Below are positions 35,695 to 44,583 of a stretch of 64,000 nucleotides of DNA, piece by piece. Origin of the DNA: Bacteroidia bacterium (GTDB lineage Bacteria; Bacteroidota; Bacteroidia; J057); assembly GCA_033391075.1 (NCBI GenBank), contig JAWPMV010000001.1:310001-374000 (forward strand), written 5' to 3'. The notes below the pieces were generated by a model that saw nothing but the letters and a program-made list of their open reading frames with translations, was not told the DNA's origin and did no database searches. The translations under genes and the position numbers were made by a program. Position 1 is the stretch's first letter; the number at the start of each line of letters is the position of its first letter.

Positions 35695-35770
35695 TACCTA
35701 CAAATATATAGGCATTCCGCTAAAGAACAAGAAGGCGCCCTGCATGAAGCTACAAGACGCCTTTATTTTC

Positions 35771-37951
35771 TCACTTTATGATCATTTTCTGAATAAATGC
35801 TTTTTCATTCACCCGTAATTGATAGAGGTATATTCCGGGACTGAGTGGTGGGACTTCCCAATCATATTCATATTCGCCTGCCTGCATATCCTGATCAATT
35901 AATCGATATAATTCTTTTCCCTGTAGATCATAAATTCTTAAGGAAACAAAGGATTTAGTGGGTATGCTAAAAGGAATCCTCGTCTGGTCCATTGAGACTG
36001 GATTTGGATAATTTTGGCCTAATAAGCTAAAGGAAGAGGGCAAGCCTGTCAACTCTTCAATCCCTACACTCATATTTTCTCCATCGCTTCGTAAGATCGT
36101 TCCAACTTCTCCGACCAGCCAGCCATTTACAGAATCTCTCATATGCATGCCCCAAATTTGTCCATTAAAGGGGCTGTATTGTTGTGTCCAGTTGCTTCCT
36201 CCGTCCGAAGAGTAGAAAATGCTTCCGCCAAATCCAACGGCTGTTACAAAGACATTAGAGAAACCTGCATTTTTATTTCGACCTCGCTGGAGAAATAGGT
36301 CGGTGAAATCTATGCTAATATTTCTGGGTGAAATATTTTCCCAGGTCTGACCTGCATCCCCTGTACGGAGAATCACGCCTTTATTCCCCGCTGCCATACC
36401 TATACTATCATCCAGAAATGAGACGGAAGTCAGCCATTCCTGGGTGCCGCTATTTTGAGGAGTCCAGCTATTGCCTGAGTCTTTAGTTCTCAAAATTCTT
36501 CCTATTCCTCCCACAACAAAAGCACAGGAGTCATTGGGCATGCTTACATCCAGCAGCCATTCATTGACATTGCTATTCTTTTTGCTCCAGTTCTTGCCAC
36601 CATTTTTGGTACAGTAGATTATCCCATTTAATCCAACAGCTGTCCCATTGAGAGAATCGGAAAAGGTAATGCCGAATAATTTGAAAGGGGAGGGAATAGG
36701 TTGAGGAGTCCAGCTTAAGCCACTATCAGAGGATAAAAAAATACGGGCTGAATCTCCAAATGTTCCTCCAGCTGCCCAGAATTGGGTTGTTGGAGAATTC
36801 TCGGTAGTACCGATTGCTTCAAAAGGATCGATCGTTCCCGCATTGATGGAATTCCAGGCTTCTCCTCCATCTGAAGTACGAAGAATAGATCCAAACCTTC
36901 CGACGGCGATTCCAAAAGAATCATCCAGAAAGGCGACATCATTGAGTTGGGGAAAGAATCCATTTTGGAGCGTACTAAAAGTTGTGCCGCCATCATCTGT
37001 TCTAAACATGCCTCCAAAACCTCCGCCAAAGTATCCCCTCGTACTATCAGGGAAAATTACTGTATTAATATCTCTATTGATGGGGCTGACGATTTGGGTC
37101 CAGCTGTCTCCGCAATTATTGGTCCTCAGGAGTACCCCTCCTGGTCCCGTAGCAAATCCATCATCATCTGTGAAGAACCAGACATCTTTTAGAGCTACAG
37201 TTACAGGGAAAATGGGGGTATTCCAGCTGCTCCCGCCATTGGTGGTGCTGACGATCGTGCCTCGATTTCCGACGAGGACAGCTTTCGCAGGATTTTTTTT
37301 CGGAATAAAAACCGAATTGAAGGAGAAATTGGCAAGATTGGGATCTTGTCCAAAGGGGCTAAAACTTATACCTGAGTCTGAAGTCGTTATGATAGGAGGC
37401 CCACCAAATGGCGGAAAGGAATCTCCGACGATCATCCCAAAGTCAGGGCTTGGAAAAAAGACATCATTGAGATTGGAGCCTAAGCCAGGAAAGGGCTGAT
37501 AAGCCCAATTTTCGCCCCCATCAAATGAACGCAGAATTGTTCCTGAATCTCCAACAGCAATGATGATGTCTTTGGTCAGAATATCTACCCCATTGAGATC
37601 TTCCCCTCTTCCACTTATGAGTTTTCTCCAGCTTTCTCCGCAATCCGTAGTTTTAATAATAACTCCATCTGCCCCAACTGCATAAGCGGTATCCGGGCCA
37701 AAGGAAGCTATGGCAAGCAGATTCCCCCGTATGCCTGTATTGATCCTTTTCCAACTCTGTCCTCCATCTGTACTTTTTAAAACAGTGCCGGCATCACCCA
37801 CCATCATAATGACATCTTTAGAAGGACTTTCACTGTCATTGATTCGATTGCCTGAGGGAAAAGGGTTTTGCCAACGCCAGTTTTGTTGGGCTGGTAAGGA
37901 GAAAGAATATGTAAGTAGAAAACTGATGCAGAGGTAAGCTATTCGTTTCAT
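35771..37951 (-). CDS. T9SS-secreted YCF48/BNR-like beta-propeller protein
   Basis: The 726-residue exported protein has a signal peptide (to about PAQQ, residue 23). At least ten YCF48-like blades follow, recognised by repeats such as GTVLKSTDGGQSW, GVIIKTTDCGESW, GTILRSFDGGENW, GSILRTSDGGEAW and GVILRTGDAGQTW. The last 80 residues are a type A T9SS sorting domain (NYPNPVSMDQTRIPFSIP, YDLQGKELYRL, SPGIYLYQLRV, FIQKMIIK). It will be exported through the outer membrane and anchored or released. The function is unknown. Confidence 0.9.
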   Translation of the reverse strand: MKRIAYLCISFLLTYSFSLPAQQNWRWQNPFPSGNRINDSESPSKDVIMMVGDAGTVLKSTDGGQSWKRINTGIRGNLLAIASFGPDTAYAVGADGVIIKTTDCGESWRKLISGRGEDLNGVDILTKDIIIAVGDSGTILRSFDGGENWAYQPFPGLGSNLNDVFFPSPDFGMIVGDSFPPFGGPPIITTSDSGISFSPFGQDPNLANFSFNSVFIPKKNPAKAVLVGNRGTIVSTTNGGSSWNTPIFPVTVALKDVWFFTDDDGFATGPGGVLLRTNNCGDSWTQIVSPINRDINTVIFPDSTRGYFGGGFGGMFRTDDGGTTFSTLQNGFFPQLNDVAFLDDSFGIAVGRFGSILRTSDGGEAWNSINAGTIDPFEAIGTTENSPTTQFWAAGGTFGDSARIFLSSDSGLSWTPQPIPSPFKLFGITFSDSLNGTAVGLNGIIYCTKNGGKNWSKKNSNVNEWLLDVSMPNDSCAFVVGGIGRILRTKDSGNSWTPQNSGTQEWLTSVSFLDDSIGMAAGNKGVILRTGDAGQTWENISPRNISIDFTDLFLQRGRNKNAGFSNVFVTAVGFGGSIFYSSDGGSNWTQQYSPFNGQIWGMHMRDSVNGWLVGEVGTILRSDGENMSVGIEELTGLPSSFSLLGQNYPNPVSMDQTRIPFSIPTKSFVSLRIYDLQGKELYRLIDQDMQAGEYEYDWEVPPLSPGIYLYQLRVNEKAFIQKMIIK

Positions 37952-38108
37952 CTCTTGTGATATTAAGGTGTATTAGGGCTCTGCTGACGAAAGTCGTGCA
38001 AAAGCCCTTTACCTTCAATCACTCAGATGAGGGATTTTTCAGGGGGAATGAAGAAGAATTTATGAAAAAGGGATTCTCTGCAGAATGGAATTACCCCATT
38101 TGGGGGAC

Positions 38109-38603
38109 TTAGGCCTTAGCAGGCATGGCAAAATTCTTTTCCCATTGCGCTCGATTTTTATAAAAGATAAAACCACCAATAGCCATAACAATTCCTGTAC
38201 CTATACCTACCATACCAAAAAAAGGAGTTTCGGGAATCCTAACCATACTTTCGGCAACAAAAGCTCCATATAATCCCATCACCGACCAGTACATAAATCC
38301 AATATGCAGATTGATCCAGCCAGGATTATGTCTGAAGAAAAAAGCAGGGATCATACCGGCTAATAAGGTTAGACTACTTATAACGGCAGCAATATGAAAA
38401 AGGCCAAATCCCCCAAATAGGCGATAGATCATAAATGCTGTAGCTACCACACCGACCATCGAAAGGCAATACAGATAGCCTATTTGCTTATGTCTTTTTG
38501 TTCCTTTCTTCATGGCGAAAACCAGGGTTCCGCTAATCACAGAAATGAGGGATACAATCAGATGTATCAAGCCAATATTGTCATGGGTAAGGTGTGAGAG
38601 CAT
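38109..38603 (-). CDS. DUF2306-like membrane protein
   Basis: The 164-residue integral membrane protein has about five hydrophobic segments. It matches the DUF2306 pattern in IHLIVSLISVISGTLVFAM, GTKRHKQIGYLYCLSM, HIAAVISSLTLLAGMIPAFF and NPGWINLHIGFMYWSVMGLY, with conserved histidines. The role of the family is not known. It is downstream of a 71-codon small membrane gene with a 5-bp gap, so they are probably co-transcribed. Confidence 0.75.
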   Translation of the reverse strand: MLSHLTHDNIGLIHLIVSLISVISGTLVFAMKKGTKRHKQIGYLYCLSMVGVVATAFMIYRLFGGFGLFHIAAVISSLTLLAGMIPAFFFRHNPGWINLHIGFMYWSVMGLYGAFVAESMVRIPETPFFGMVGIGTGIVMAIGGFIFYKNRAQWEKNFAMPAKA

Positions 38604-38608
38604 TTTTT

Positions 38609-38824
38609 TCAGGATTTGGAATTGTGCCTCAGCTTTTCAAGTTGGAGAAATAAGATACCGATGCAAGCAGCAATTAAGGAATAAAATAAAATGAGGGCAT
38701 CCAAATCTTCTGTGGGGATTTTCAGGCAGAGGAAAAAACCGATCAGCATACTGAATCCTGACACAATGCCTATGAAGACATAAAGGGGACCGAGTTTTTG
38801 GATATTCTTCATGAGTGTTTTCAA
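38609..38824 (-). CDS. Small two-helix membrane protein
   Basis: The product has 71 residues with two predicted transmembrane helices (about 13-34 and 44-62) and a basic C-terminus (EKLRHNSKS). No family was recognised. It lies 5 bp upstream of the DUF2306-like gene on the same strand, suggesting an operon. An in-frame ATG four codons downstream is the alternative start. Confidence 0.6.
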   Translation of the reverse strand: MKTLMKNIQKLGPLYVFIGIVSGFSMLIGFFLCLKIPTEDLDALILFYSLIAACIGILFLQLEKLRHNSKS

Positions 38825-38969
38825 TATGTGTTAAAGAGTTTTGACAAAAAGAAAGGGTTGGAATTGAAGGAAAATTTGTGGCGGGATTTTGGACCTTGGA
38901 AACTTGCTGATGTCTTTAAAACAGGAGATGTAGATTTTCCGTATTTTGGAACGGTAAAGCCAATATAAG

Positions 38970-40130
38970 ATGGATCAATTCAGATCATTTGTGGAGTATG
39001 TACTCATTAGCTATGAAGGCTATGAACTCAAAGTTGCGCAAGTACTTTGGGTGATTGGGATCGTATTGGGTACCTGGATTTTGCTGCGGTTTGGGAAATG
39101 GTTTATGAAAGGGCGTTTTCTGCTGGTTCGGAAACTGGCAGCTTCCTCAAAGGCAAGGCATAGAGGATTGTGGGCTTATCGCATTTTTCTGGTTGGGGGA
39201 GCGATTTTATTAGGCTTAGATGTCTTGGGGATTAAACTCAGCGAATTGCTGAATTTTACGGTACTACCTCTGGGAAATGAGAAAAGTATTCGGGTCGGGA
39301 ATGTGATCTTCGGGATAGTTCTCCTTTTACTCACCCGTTATCTGGTTACTAATTTCCATCGCTTTTTTATTGAGCAAGGGAAAGCAAAACGCCTGACCAT
39401 GGATCAGGGACGACGGATGGCCATCTATCAGATTTTCCAATACCTGGCTTACCTTCTGGCAGTAATCGTTATTATTTCCTCTTTGGATGTGGACCTGAGA
39501 GCGATCCTTGTGGGCTCCGCTGCCTTGTTTGTGGGTTTGGGTCTGGCCTTGCAAAATACGTTTGCAGATATCCTGAGTGGGGTCTTGATCCTGTTTGATG
39601 GAACCATAGAGGTAGGAGATTGGCTAGTGATTAAAGGAAGAAATATAGAAGGAGAAGTAAAGGAAATCCGCTTGCGAACTACTATAATAGAAACCCTGGA
39701 TTCTTCCAGTATCATTGTTCCCAATCGCATGTTTTCCGATTCTGATATCCTCAACTGGAGTTATAATGATAGAGAAACGCGTTTTTCAGTTGATGTAGGA
39801 GTGGCTTATGGATCTAATCTACAGCAGGTTCGAAAAGTTCTGAAATCCTGTGCCGAAAATCATGGACGGGTCATGAAAAACCCGGAACCCAAAGTTCTAT
39901 TTATCAATTTTGGAGAATCTTCTCTGGATTTCCAATTGGTCTATTGGCTGGAGGATTTCAAGGACCATCAAAGCGTCGAAAGTGATATCCGCTTTATGAT
40001 CGATTCTGATTTCCGCAGGAACAACATAACGATACCTTTTCCACAAAGAGACCTTCATATCATTACCGATGCGACTTTGCCGGAGGAATTGATAGAGGTG
40101 CAGGAAGAGGAAGAGCGGAAGATTCCGTAA
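38970..40130 (+). CDS. Mechanosensitive ion channel (MscS family)
   Basis: The 386-residue product has several N-terminal membrane helices. The MscS pore helix and following beta domain are clear (GSAALFVGLGLALQNTFADI, LSGVLILFDGTIEVGDWLVI, then EVKEIRLRTTIIETLDSSSI and IVPNRMFSDSDILNW). It opens when membrane tension rises to release solutes. Five or so predicted helices make it larger than MscS of E. coli (286). It stands alone and is followed by a palindromic repeat. Confidence 0.92.
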   Translation: MDQFRSFVEYVLISYEGYELKVAQVLWVIGIVLGTWILLRFGKWFMKGRFLLVRKLAASSKARHRGLWAYRIFLVGGAILLGLDVLGIKLSELLNFTVLPLGNEKSIRVGNVIFGIVLLLLTRYLVTNFHRFFIEQGKAKRLTMDQGRRMAIYQIFQYLAYLLAVIVIISSLDVDLRAILVGSAALFVGLGLALQNTFADILSGVLILFDGTIEVGDWLVIKGRNIEGEVKEIRLRTTIIETLDSSSIIVPNRMFSDSDILNWSYNDRETRFSVDVGVAYGSNLQQVRKVLKSCAENHGRVMKNPEPKVLFINFGESSLDFQLVYWLEDFKDHQSVESDIRFMIDSDFRRNNITIPFPQRDLHIITDATLPEELIEVQEEEERKIP

Positions 40131-40208
40131 GATGTTAGGGAGGTGTTTTAGTGTTATAGTGCGGAAGTTAGCTGCTTTTAACTATAACACAGCCGGACTA
40201 CAACACTT
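40131..40208. repeat. Palindromic intergenic repeat, copy C
   Basis: Perfect 10-bp arms GTGTTATAGT (40151-40160) and ACTATAACAC (40181-40190) sit inside a longer imperfect palindrome that shares the words GTGTT and GTGTTAG with copies A (4349) and B (40752). It follows the mscS stop codon directly. Confidence 0.6.
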
Positions 40209-40346
40209 CAGAATATCCCAACAAAAAACTCCCCATCTTAGAAAGGGAGTTTAGGGCATTATAGACATCATGGTGTTTGCACTGGGGCTTGCGCCCTGGA
40301 TTACATATGCTTGTTTGTAAATTCTTCTGCTTGGAGGGGAAAGGAT

Positions 40347-40369
40347 GGAGATAGCTAGAAGCTATCTCC
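40347..40369. promoter_or_regulatory. Hairpin over the 3' end of the 56-codon gene
   Basis: Perfect 10-bp arms GGAGATAGCT/AGCTATCTCC with loop AGA. It covers the last codons and stop of the small gene, on the minus strand. There is no following T-run, so it may stabilise an mRNA end rather than terminate. Confidence 0.5.
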
Positions 40370-40525
40370 TATAGGGTCCTCCAAATCAAAATCCAATTCT
40401 TCCAGATCATCTGTGTAGAAATTTTCTACTTCCAGGAGATCGACCTCAAAGGCTTCCGCAAAGTCTTGTTGCAGTGCCTCCTTGAGGCTTTTTGTCTTTT
40501 TCGTCTTTTGGTCTTGATCTTTCAT
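40355..40525 (-). CDS. Small acidic protein of 56 residues, unknown
   Basis: ATG at 40523-40525 runs to TAG at 40355-40357. The product starts MKDQDQKTKKTKSLKEAL, a basic head, followed by an acidic, Asp/Glu/Leu-rich tail (FYTDDLEELDFDLEDP). No family is recognised. The head-tail charge split and size resemble small leader-like or regulator-binding peptides, but no modification enzymes are near. It sits alone in a 730-bp gap between mscS and a YdeI-like gene, between palindromic repeats B and C. The clean reading frame and amino-acid composition make me think it is real, though it was not checked by homology. Confidence 0.55.
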   Translation of the reverse strand: MKDQDQKTKKTKSLKEALQQDFAEAFEVDLLEVENFYTDDLEELDFDLEDPIGDSF

Positions 40526-40751
40526 AAGAGCAGAGCTAAGATTGTTTAGAGCTTAGGCTAATGGCGGTGTTGTTTGTTGCAAGGACCGAAATCTGTGTTT
40601 GTTGGGTCTGTTAAAAAAGGGTCTGTGTGTGTTTGCATTCATTTGTGTGTACGCCCACACCCTCCCCACGTTACCCTGAAATGCATAAGCGTGTAAGCTG
40701 GGTGAGTATGTGTGGGAAGTGAATGATTGTTTGTGTAAGGAAAAAGTGCTA

Positions 40752-40857
40752 GTGTATTAGGGTGTTAGTGTGTTTGAGTTTTGGTTTTTAGGGATATCTG
40801 CTAAATTTTTATATTGTACATCTTCGCTAACACACTAACACTCGCAAACTCTAATAC
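40752..40857. repeat. Palindromic intergenic repeat, copy B
   Basis: Perfect 13-bp arms GTGTTAGTGTGTT (40762-40774) and AACACACTAACAC (40829-40841), with flanking TGTATTAGGG and CTCTAATACG pairing imperfectly further out. It ends six bases before the start of the YdeI-like gene, so it could form a strong structure in its 5' leader. Confidence 0.68.
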
Positions 40858-40863
40858 GGTTTT

Positions 40864-41331
40864 ATGATCCATCGCTTTCAAGCCGAAATGCTCACTGATC
40901 CCAAGTATAAGAACTCTGCTTATGTGGAGATCCCTTTTGATGTATATGAAGTTTTTGGGGAAAGAAACCTGGCTAAGGTGAAAGCTACTTTTGATGGGAT
41001 TCCCTATCGAGGGTCTTTGGCGAAGATGGGAAGTCCCTGTCATATCCTGATTATTCGCAAAGATATCCGCGCGCAGATCAATAAGGATGTTGGGGATTTT
41101 ATTGAGGTAACGGTTGAGAAGGATTTAGAAGAAAGGATCGTGGAGGTGCCCGAAGAGTTGCAGAAGTTGCTGGATGACAATCCTAAGGCGAAGGAGTTCT
41201 ACGATGGTCTGGCTTACACCTATCGCAAGGAATATGCTCGCTGGATAAGCTCCGCCAAACGGGAAGCCACGAAGCTGTCCCGTTTGGAGAAGACTTTGGA
41301 TAAATTATTGAATGGCGTGAAGGCTCCCTAG
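40864..41331 (+). CDS. YdeI/OmpD-associated family protein with DUF1905-like domain (paralogue)
   Basis: The 155-residue protein has an N-terminal DUF1905 barrel (HRFQAEML, YVEIPFDVYEVFGERNLAKV, FDGIPYRGSLAKMG, HILIIRKDIRAQIN) and a helical C-terminal YdeI-like part (LLDDNPKAKEFYDGLAYTYR, KEYARWISSAKREATKLSRL). It is a distant paralogue of the gene at 31680-32195. Its stop overlaps the fadI stop: the four bases CTAG (41328-41331) end both genes. Confidence 0.82.
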   Translation: MIHRFQAEMLTDPKYKNSAYVEIPFDVYEVFGERNLAKVKATFDGIPYRGSLAKMGSPCHILIIRKDIRAQINKDVGDFIEVTVEKDLEERIVEVPEELQKLLDDNPKAKEFYDGLAYTYRKEYARWISSAKREATKLSRLEKTLDKLLNGVKAP

Positions 41332-42590
41332 CTTTCCAGCAACATCACGGTTCCCAAACCCCCATCTGCACATACACTGACAATCGCTTTTTTGCCAGGG
41401 CCCATTGCTGCCAATTCCTTGACGGCCTGGCTTAGTATGCGAGCACCGGTAGCTCCGAATGGATGGCCTATAGAAATACTTCCACCATTTGGATTGAGTC
41501 GATCCCAGGGGAAATCACCGAATTCAAAATTCGTCCCGACTTTCTTCAAATGATCTTCAGACTCAATCAATTGGACATTGGCGAGAATCTGTGAAGCAAA
41601 AGCTTCATGGATTTCCCATAAATCCACTTCATCAAATCTCAGCTGATGCCGCTCCAAAATCCGAGGGATCGCATAGGTTGTCGCCATAAGCAAACCATCC
41701 TCTTCGATATTTACACCAGCAGTCTCCCAATCCAATACCTTGACAGCATGTTGGTTTTTGCCTAATCGCCCTAGGCCTTCTTTACCCGCGACCCAAAGTC
41801 CTGCTGCACCATCTGTCAACAATGAAGAATTACCCGCAGTAAGGGTACCTGTTTCCGAGCGATCAAATACCGGTCTTAGCTTGGCCAACTTTTCCAGATT
41901 GGTGGTAGCGCGAGGAATCTTATCTTCTTTCACACCCTCCAACTCTATCAGCAGATCATCAAAAAAGCCCGTTTCCTTTCCCTTGAAATAGTTTTGATGA
42001 CTTTTTAGGGCAATTTCGTCCTGTGGCGCCCTTTGAATCCCCAATCTTTTAGCGGTAATCTCCGAATGTTCGCCCATACTTAAACCGGTAGTTCTATTGG
42101 ATACACTTGGGATATGGAGTTTGACATCCCCCAATCTCAATTGTCCCAACTGATTGACTCGATCTGAAAAGGTTCGGGACTGAAACAAGCGACGCAGCCA
42201 GTCTGAGAGGTTTTGATTGAGCCCTAATTGTACCCGGCTCATACTTTCAACACCCCCGACCAATGCCAGTCCATCCTCGTCAACCATGGAAGCTGCTTCA
42301 ATAGCCGCCAGCATACTGGTACTACAGGCCATGACCGTACTAAATGCAGGAATTCGCTGATCCAATCCAGCATCCATAATAATCTCACGGCCCAGATTGC
42401 TATATCCTAAATTTGGGGCAACAGTACCCCAGATGAGAAAATCGGGATCGACTCCCTGCTCCTGTATCATCTGCTGAACTACAGGAACAGAGAGGGCTAT
42501 TGCCCCAATCTCTTTAAACTCGCGGTCGATTTTTACAAAAGGGGTTCTCCGACCCGAAACCAACCAAACTTCTTTTGAAGATCTTTTCAT
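41328..42590 (-). CDS. fadI: Acetyl-CoA acyltransferase (thiolase), FadI-like
   Basis: It cleaves 3-ketoacyl-CoA with CoA at the end of beta-oxidation. The 420-residue enzyme has the thiolase active site: Cys89 (VMACSTSMLAA), the His of NGGSISIGHPFGATGARIL and the second Cys in VCADGGLGTVML. The long middle loop with LRLGDVKLHIPS and TGLSMGEHSEITAKR follows FadI rather than AtoB or FadA. The hydratase/dehydrogenase partner (FadJ) is not adjacent. It likely works with fadD in the same window. Confidence 0.9.
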   Translation of the reverse strand: MKRSSKEVWLVSGRRTPFVKIDREFKEIGAIALSVPVVQQMIQEQGVDPDFLIWGTVAPNLGYSNLGREIIMDAGLDQRIPAFSTVMACSTSMLAAIEAASMVDEDGLALVGGVESMSRVQLGLNQNLSDWLRRLFQSRTFSDRVNQLGQLRLGDVKLHIPSVSNRTTGLSMGEHSEITAKRLGIQRAPQDEIALKSHQNYFKGKETGFFDDLLIELEGVKEDKIPRATTNLEKLAKLRPVFDRSETGTLTAGNSSLLTDGAAGLWVAGKEGLGRLGKNQHAVKVLDWETAGVNIEEDGLLMATTYAIPRILERHQLRFDEVDLWEIHEAFASQILANVQLIESEDHLKKVGTNFEFGDFPWDRLNPNGGSISIGHPFGATGARILSQAVKELAAMGPGKKAIVSVCADGGLGTVMLLES

Positions 42591-43043
42591 AATGGATCTA
42601 TTATATTAAGTCTTTGCAATTTAAGGCCTTGGGGAAGAGGCATTTGTCAGCAAGGCGTCTTTCTCAGATGGGCTGAACAGCTGACTTGTATTCGCTTAAA
42701 TAATTGCGGTGAGCTTGTTTTGGGTAGCTAAATATTTTATCAATATGTAATAATAGTGCTATCGATTGATCCTGATTCTCTCCATCTTGATTTCTTAGAT
42801 CTGCATAAATGAATAGGGCATATGCGTAGCCGATTTTTCCCATCGGATACACGCTCTTTTGTTAAACCTTGCTCAATGTCTTCCTTTTATGCTTTGCAGA
42901 AACCTCCTTCTGTTGAAGGCTATTTTTATTTCTTTTCCCTGAATTCCATCGGAAACTTATCTAGGAGTTTCTCCGATCGAATTTTTATTACTAACATTTT
43001 CTCAAGGCAGAAAGGGAAGGCTTACCCTAATCCATTCCCTCTC
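42591..43043. other. Divergent intergenic region between fadI and the P-loop ATPase
   Basis: About 450 bp without a supported gene. The frame continuing upstream from the ATPase start (to 42822) encodes a Phe/Ser/Cys-rich stretch with no domain features, and a minus frame at 42664-42852 shows none either. Promoters for both divergent genes must be here but I see no clear consensus. Confidence 0.5.
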
Positions 43044-44531
43044 ATGAAAATTAACCTTGCTAAAGTAAACTTTGGAAAATCCTCAGCTGAAAAAGAACGG
43101 GATAGACTTCCGGAGTATTTTGTGCCTACCCGAGCCTATAAAAATGCCCGGAATAAAGGCCGAAAAAAACTGTTCTACATTGGATATCGGGGATCAGGAA
43201 AAAGTGCCCTCTTTAATCAACTTGCCCATGAATACTCCGATAATGGCAATAATATCGTGTTGCAGATAACGCCTACGGATTATTCGTATGATGCTTTCAA
43301 ACGATTGAAACATGATATCTATGACATCAAAGCGGCTTACAGCGTAGCCTGGAATTATACCCTCCTCATTCAAATCTTTATTGAGATTCTGGACTATTTT
43401 CGAAAACACGGTGTGCCTCGTAAGCATGAGCAAAACATAGAGGTGATCAGAGATTACCTCCGGGACAATGATTACATCGATTATGAAGGGCGCCTGGAAA
43501 TTTTTCTTCATTTTCTCAAGAGGATTGCTGTTTCCAAGATCAATTTCACTATCGATAGTAAGCTTACGGTTTCGGGTGAAATAGGAGATGCACGTGAAAT
43601 CAGTTCCCTTTTTAATATGGGGGAAATCAGAAAGGCGGAGAAAGCCCTGGAGAATATTTTGCGAACCTATACGGTACACATCTTCATCGATGAACTCGAT
43701 ACGGGCTGGAACAATACCAAGGAAGCTGTGAATTTTATCAGCGGATTGATTTCGGCTACCATCAAACTCAACGGCATGTCGGGCCTGAATATATACGTTT
43801 CTTTGCGACAGGATATGTACAAGAACCTATCCGAGATATTCAGGGATACTGAGAAGCTCCGCGACGACATTGAGGTGCTGAAGTGGGACTACAAAAGTCT
43901 GGAAAATCTCATTTGTCAGCGAATCAAAAATTGCAAGGAGATCAAAGAGAAAAGAAAGCACTACAAATTTATGCGAAATGATCAGGTGGTGCAGTGCATC
44001 TTCGAGCCAGGAGCATTTGAATACCTGGTCAAGCACACCCTCAACCGCCCTCGGGAAGTCATTCACTTTTGTTCCTTATCACTTGACAGTTTTATCGAAT
44101 CAGTTGTGGAGGAGGACTACAATCGGATGCGCCTGGATTTGGAAACCATTAAAGGGGTGGAGAAACGCTTTTCTACCGAACGCCTGGAGGATTTTTGTAA
44201 AGAATACGAAGATGAACTGCCAGGCATCAAAGAATTGCTAAGTGCTTTTGAAGGAGGAAAGAAGGTCTTTAAGAAGGCGAATTTTATTCTGGCAGTAGAG
44301 GAAATATTGTTTGATATGCACGACAGTCATCCAGAGATCGACTGGATTACCGATTTTTTAGATAAACCGGAGAAATTTTTTGAAAAGCTCTTTCACATAG
44401 GATTCGTGAAGATTGCCATTAATGGAGAGGGCGCCTTCTATGCTTACTATGAGCACATTCCCCTCAGCTTTAGAAATGTGAAAAAAGTCCAGATCAATAA
44501 TATGTTTTTACCTGCTTTGCAGTGTTTGTAA
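43044..44531 (+). CDS. P-loop ATPase, resembling the Sll1717 family
   Basis: The 495-residue protein has Walker A in YIGYRGSGKSALFNQL (near residue 45) and Walker B in VHIFIDELDTGW (near 210), followed by LNIYVSLRQDMY (a sensor region). It lacks obvious membrane or toxin domains. This matches STAND/KAP-related ATPases annotated as P-loop ATPase, Sll1717 family, some of which lie in defence loci; no defence partner is seen here. I start at ATG 43044 because the conserved region begins there (MKINLAKVNFGKSSAEKERD). It is a single gene with its own terminator. Confidence 0.8.
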   Translation: MKINLAKVNFGKSSAEKERDRLPEYFVPTRAYKNARNKGRKKLFYIGYRGSGKSALFNQLAHEYSDNGNNIVLQITPTDYSYDAFKRLKHDIYDIKAAYSVAWNYTLLIQIFIEILDYFRKHGVPRKHEQNIEVIRDYLRDNDYIDYEGRLEIFLHFLKRIAVSKINFTIDSKLTVSGEIGDAREISSLFNMGEIRKAEKALENILRTYTVHIFIDELDTGWNNTKEAVNFISGLISATIKLNGMSGLNIYVSLRQDMYKNLSEIFRDTEKLRDDIEVLKWDYKSLENLICQRIKNCKEIKEKRKHYKFMRNDQVVQCIFEPGAFEYLVKHTLNRPREVIHFCSLSLDSFIESVVEEDYNRMRLDLETIKGVEKRFSTERLEDFCKEYEDELPGIKELLSAFEGGKKVFKKANFILAVEEILFDMHDSHPEIDWITDFLDKPEKFFEKLFHIGFVKIAINGEGAFYAYYEHIPLSFRNVKKVQINNMFLPALQCL

Positions 44532-44536
44532 AAAAC

Positions 44537-44566
44537 AAAGGGACAGCCGATAAGAGCTGTCCCTTT
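44537..44566. terminator. Bidirectional terminator between ATPase and the M43 protease
   Basis: Perfect 11-bp arms AAAGGGACAGC (44537-44547) and GCTGTCCCTTT (44556-44566) with an 8-nt loop. T-runs on the plus side and an A-rich stretch on the other allow use by both convergent genes. Confidence 0.88.
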
Positions 44567-44583
44567 TTCTATTTAACATCAAC

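Noticed and set aside
35729-35763. AAGGCG/CGCCTT hairpin near the end of the YCF48-like gene
   Set aside because: The stem is only 6 bp and the T-run is on the wrong strand for that gene, so it is not called a terminator.
37965-37980. GTGTATTAGGG word resembling the palindromic repeat family
   Set aside because: An 11-nt match without a partner arm is too short to call a copy.
42664-42852. 62-codon minus frame upstream of the P-loop ATPase
   Set aside because: No domain, no neighbour, no terminator; left as unlabelled intergenic DNA.
42822-43043. 74-residue N-terminal extension of the P-loop ATPase
   Set aside because: The extension is Phe/Ser/Cys-rich and featureless, while the family-like region starts at the internal ATG 43044.
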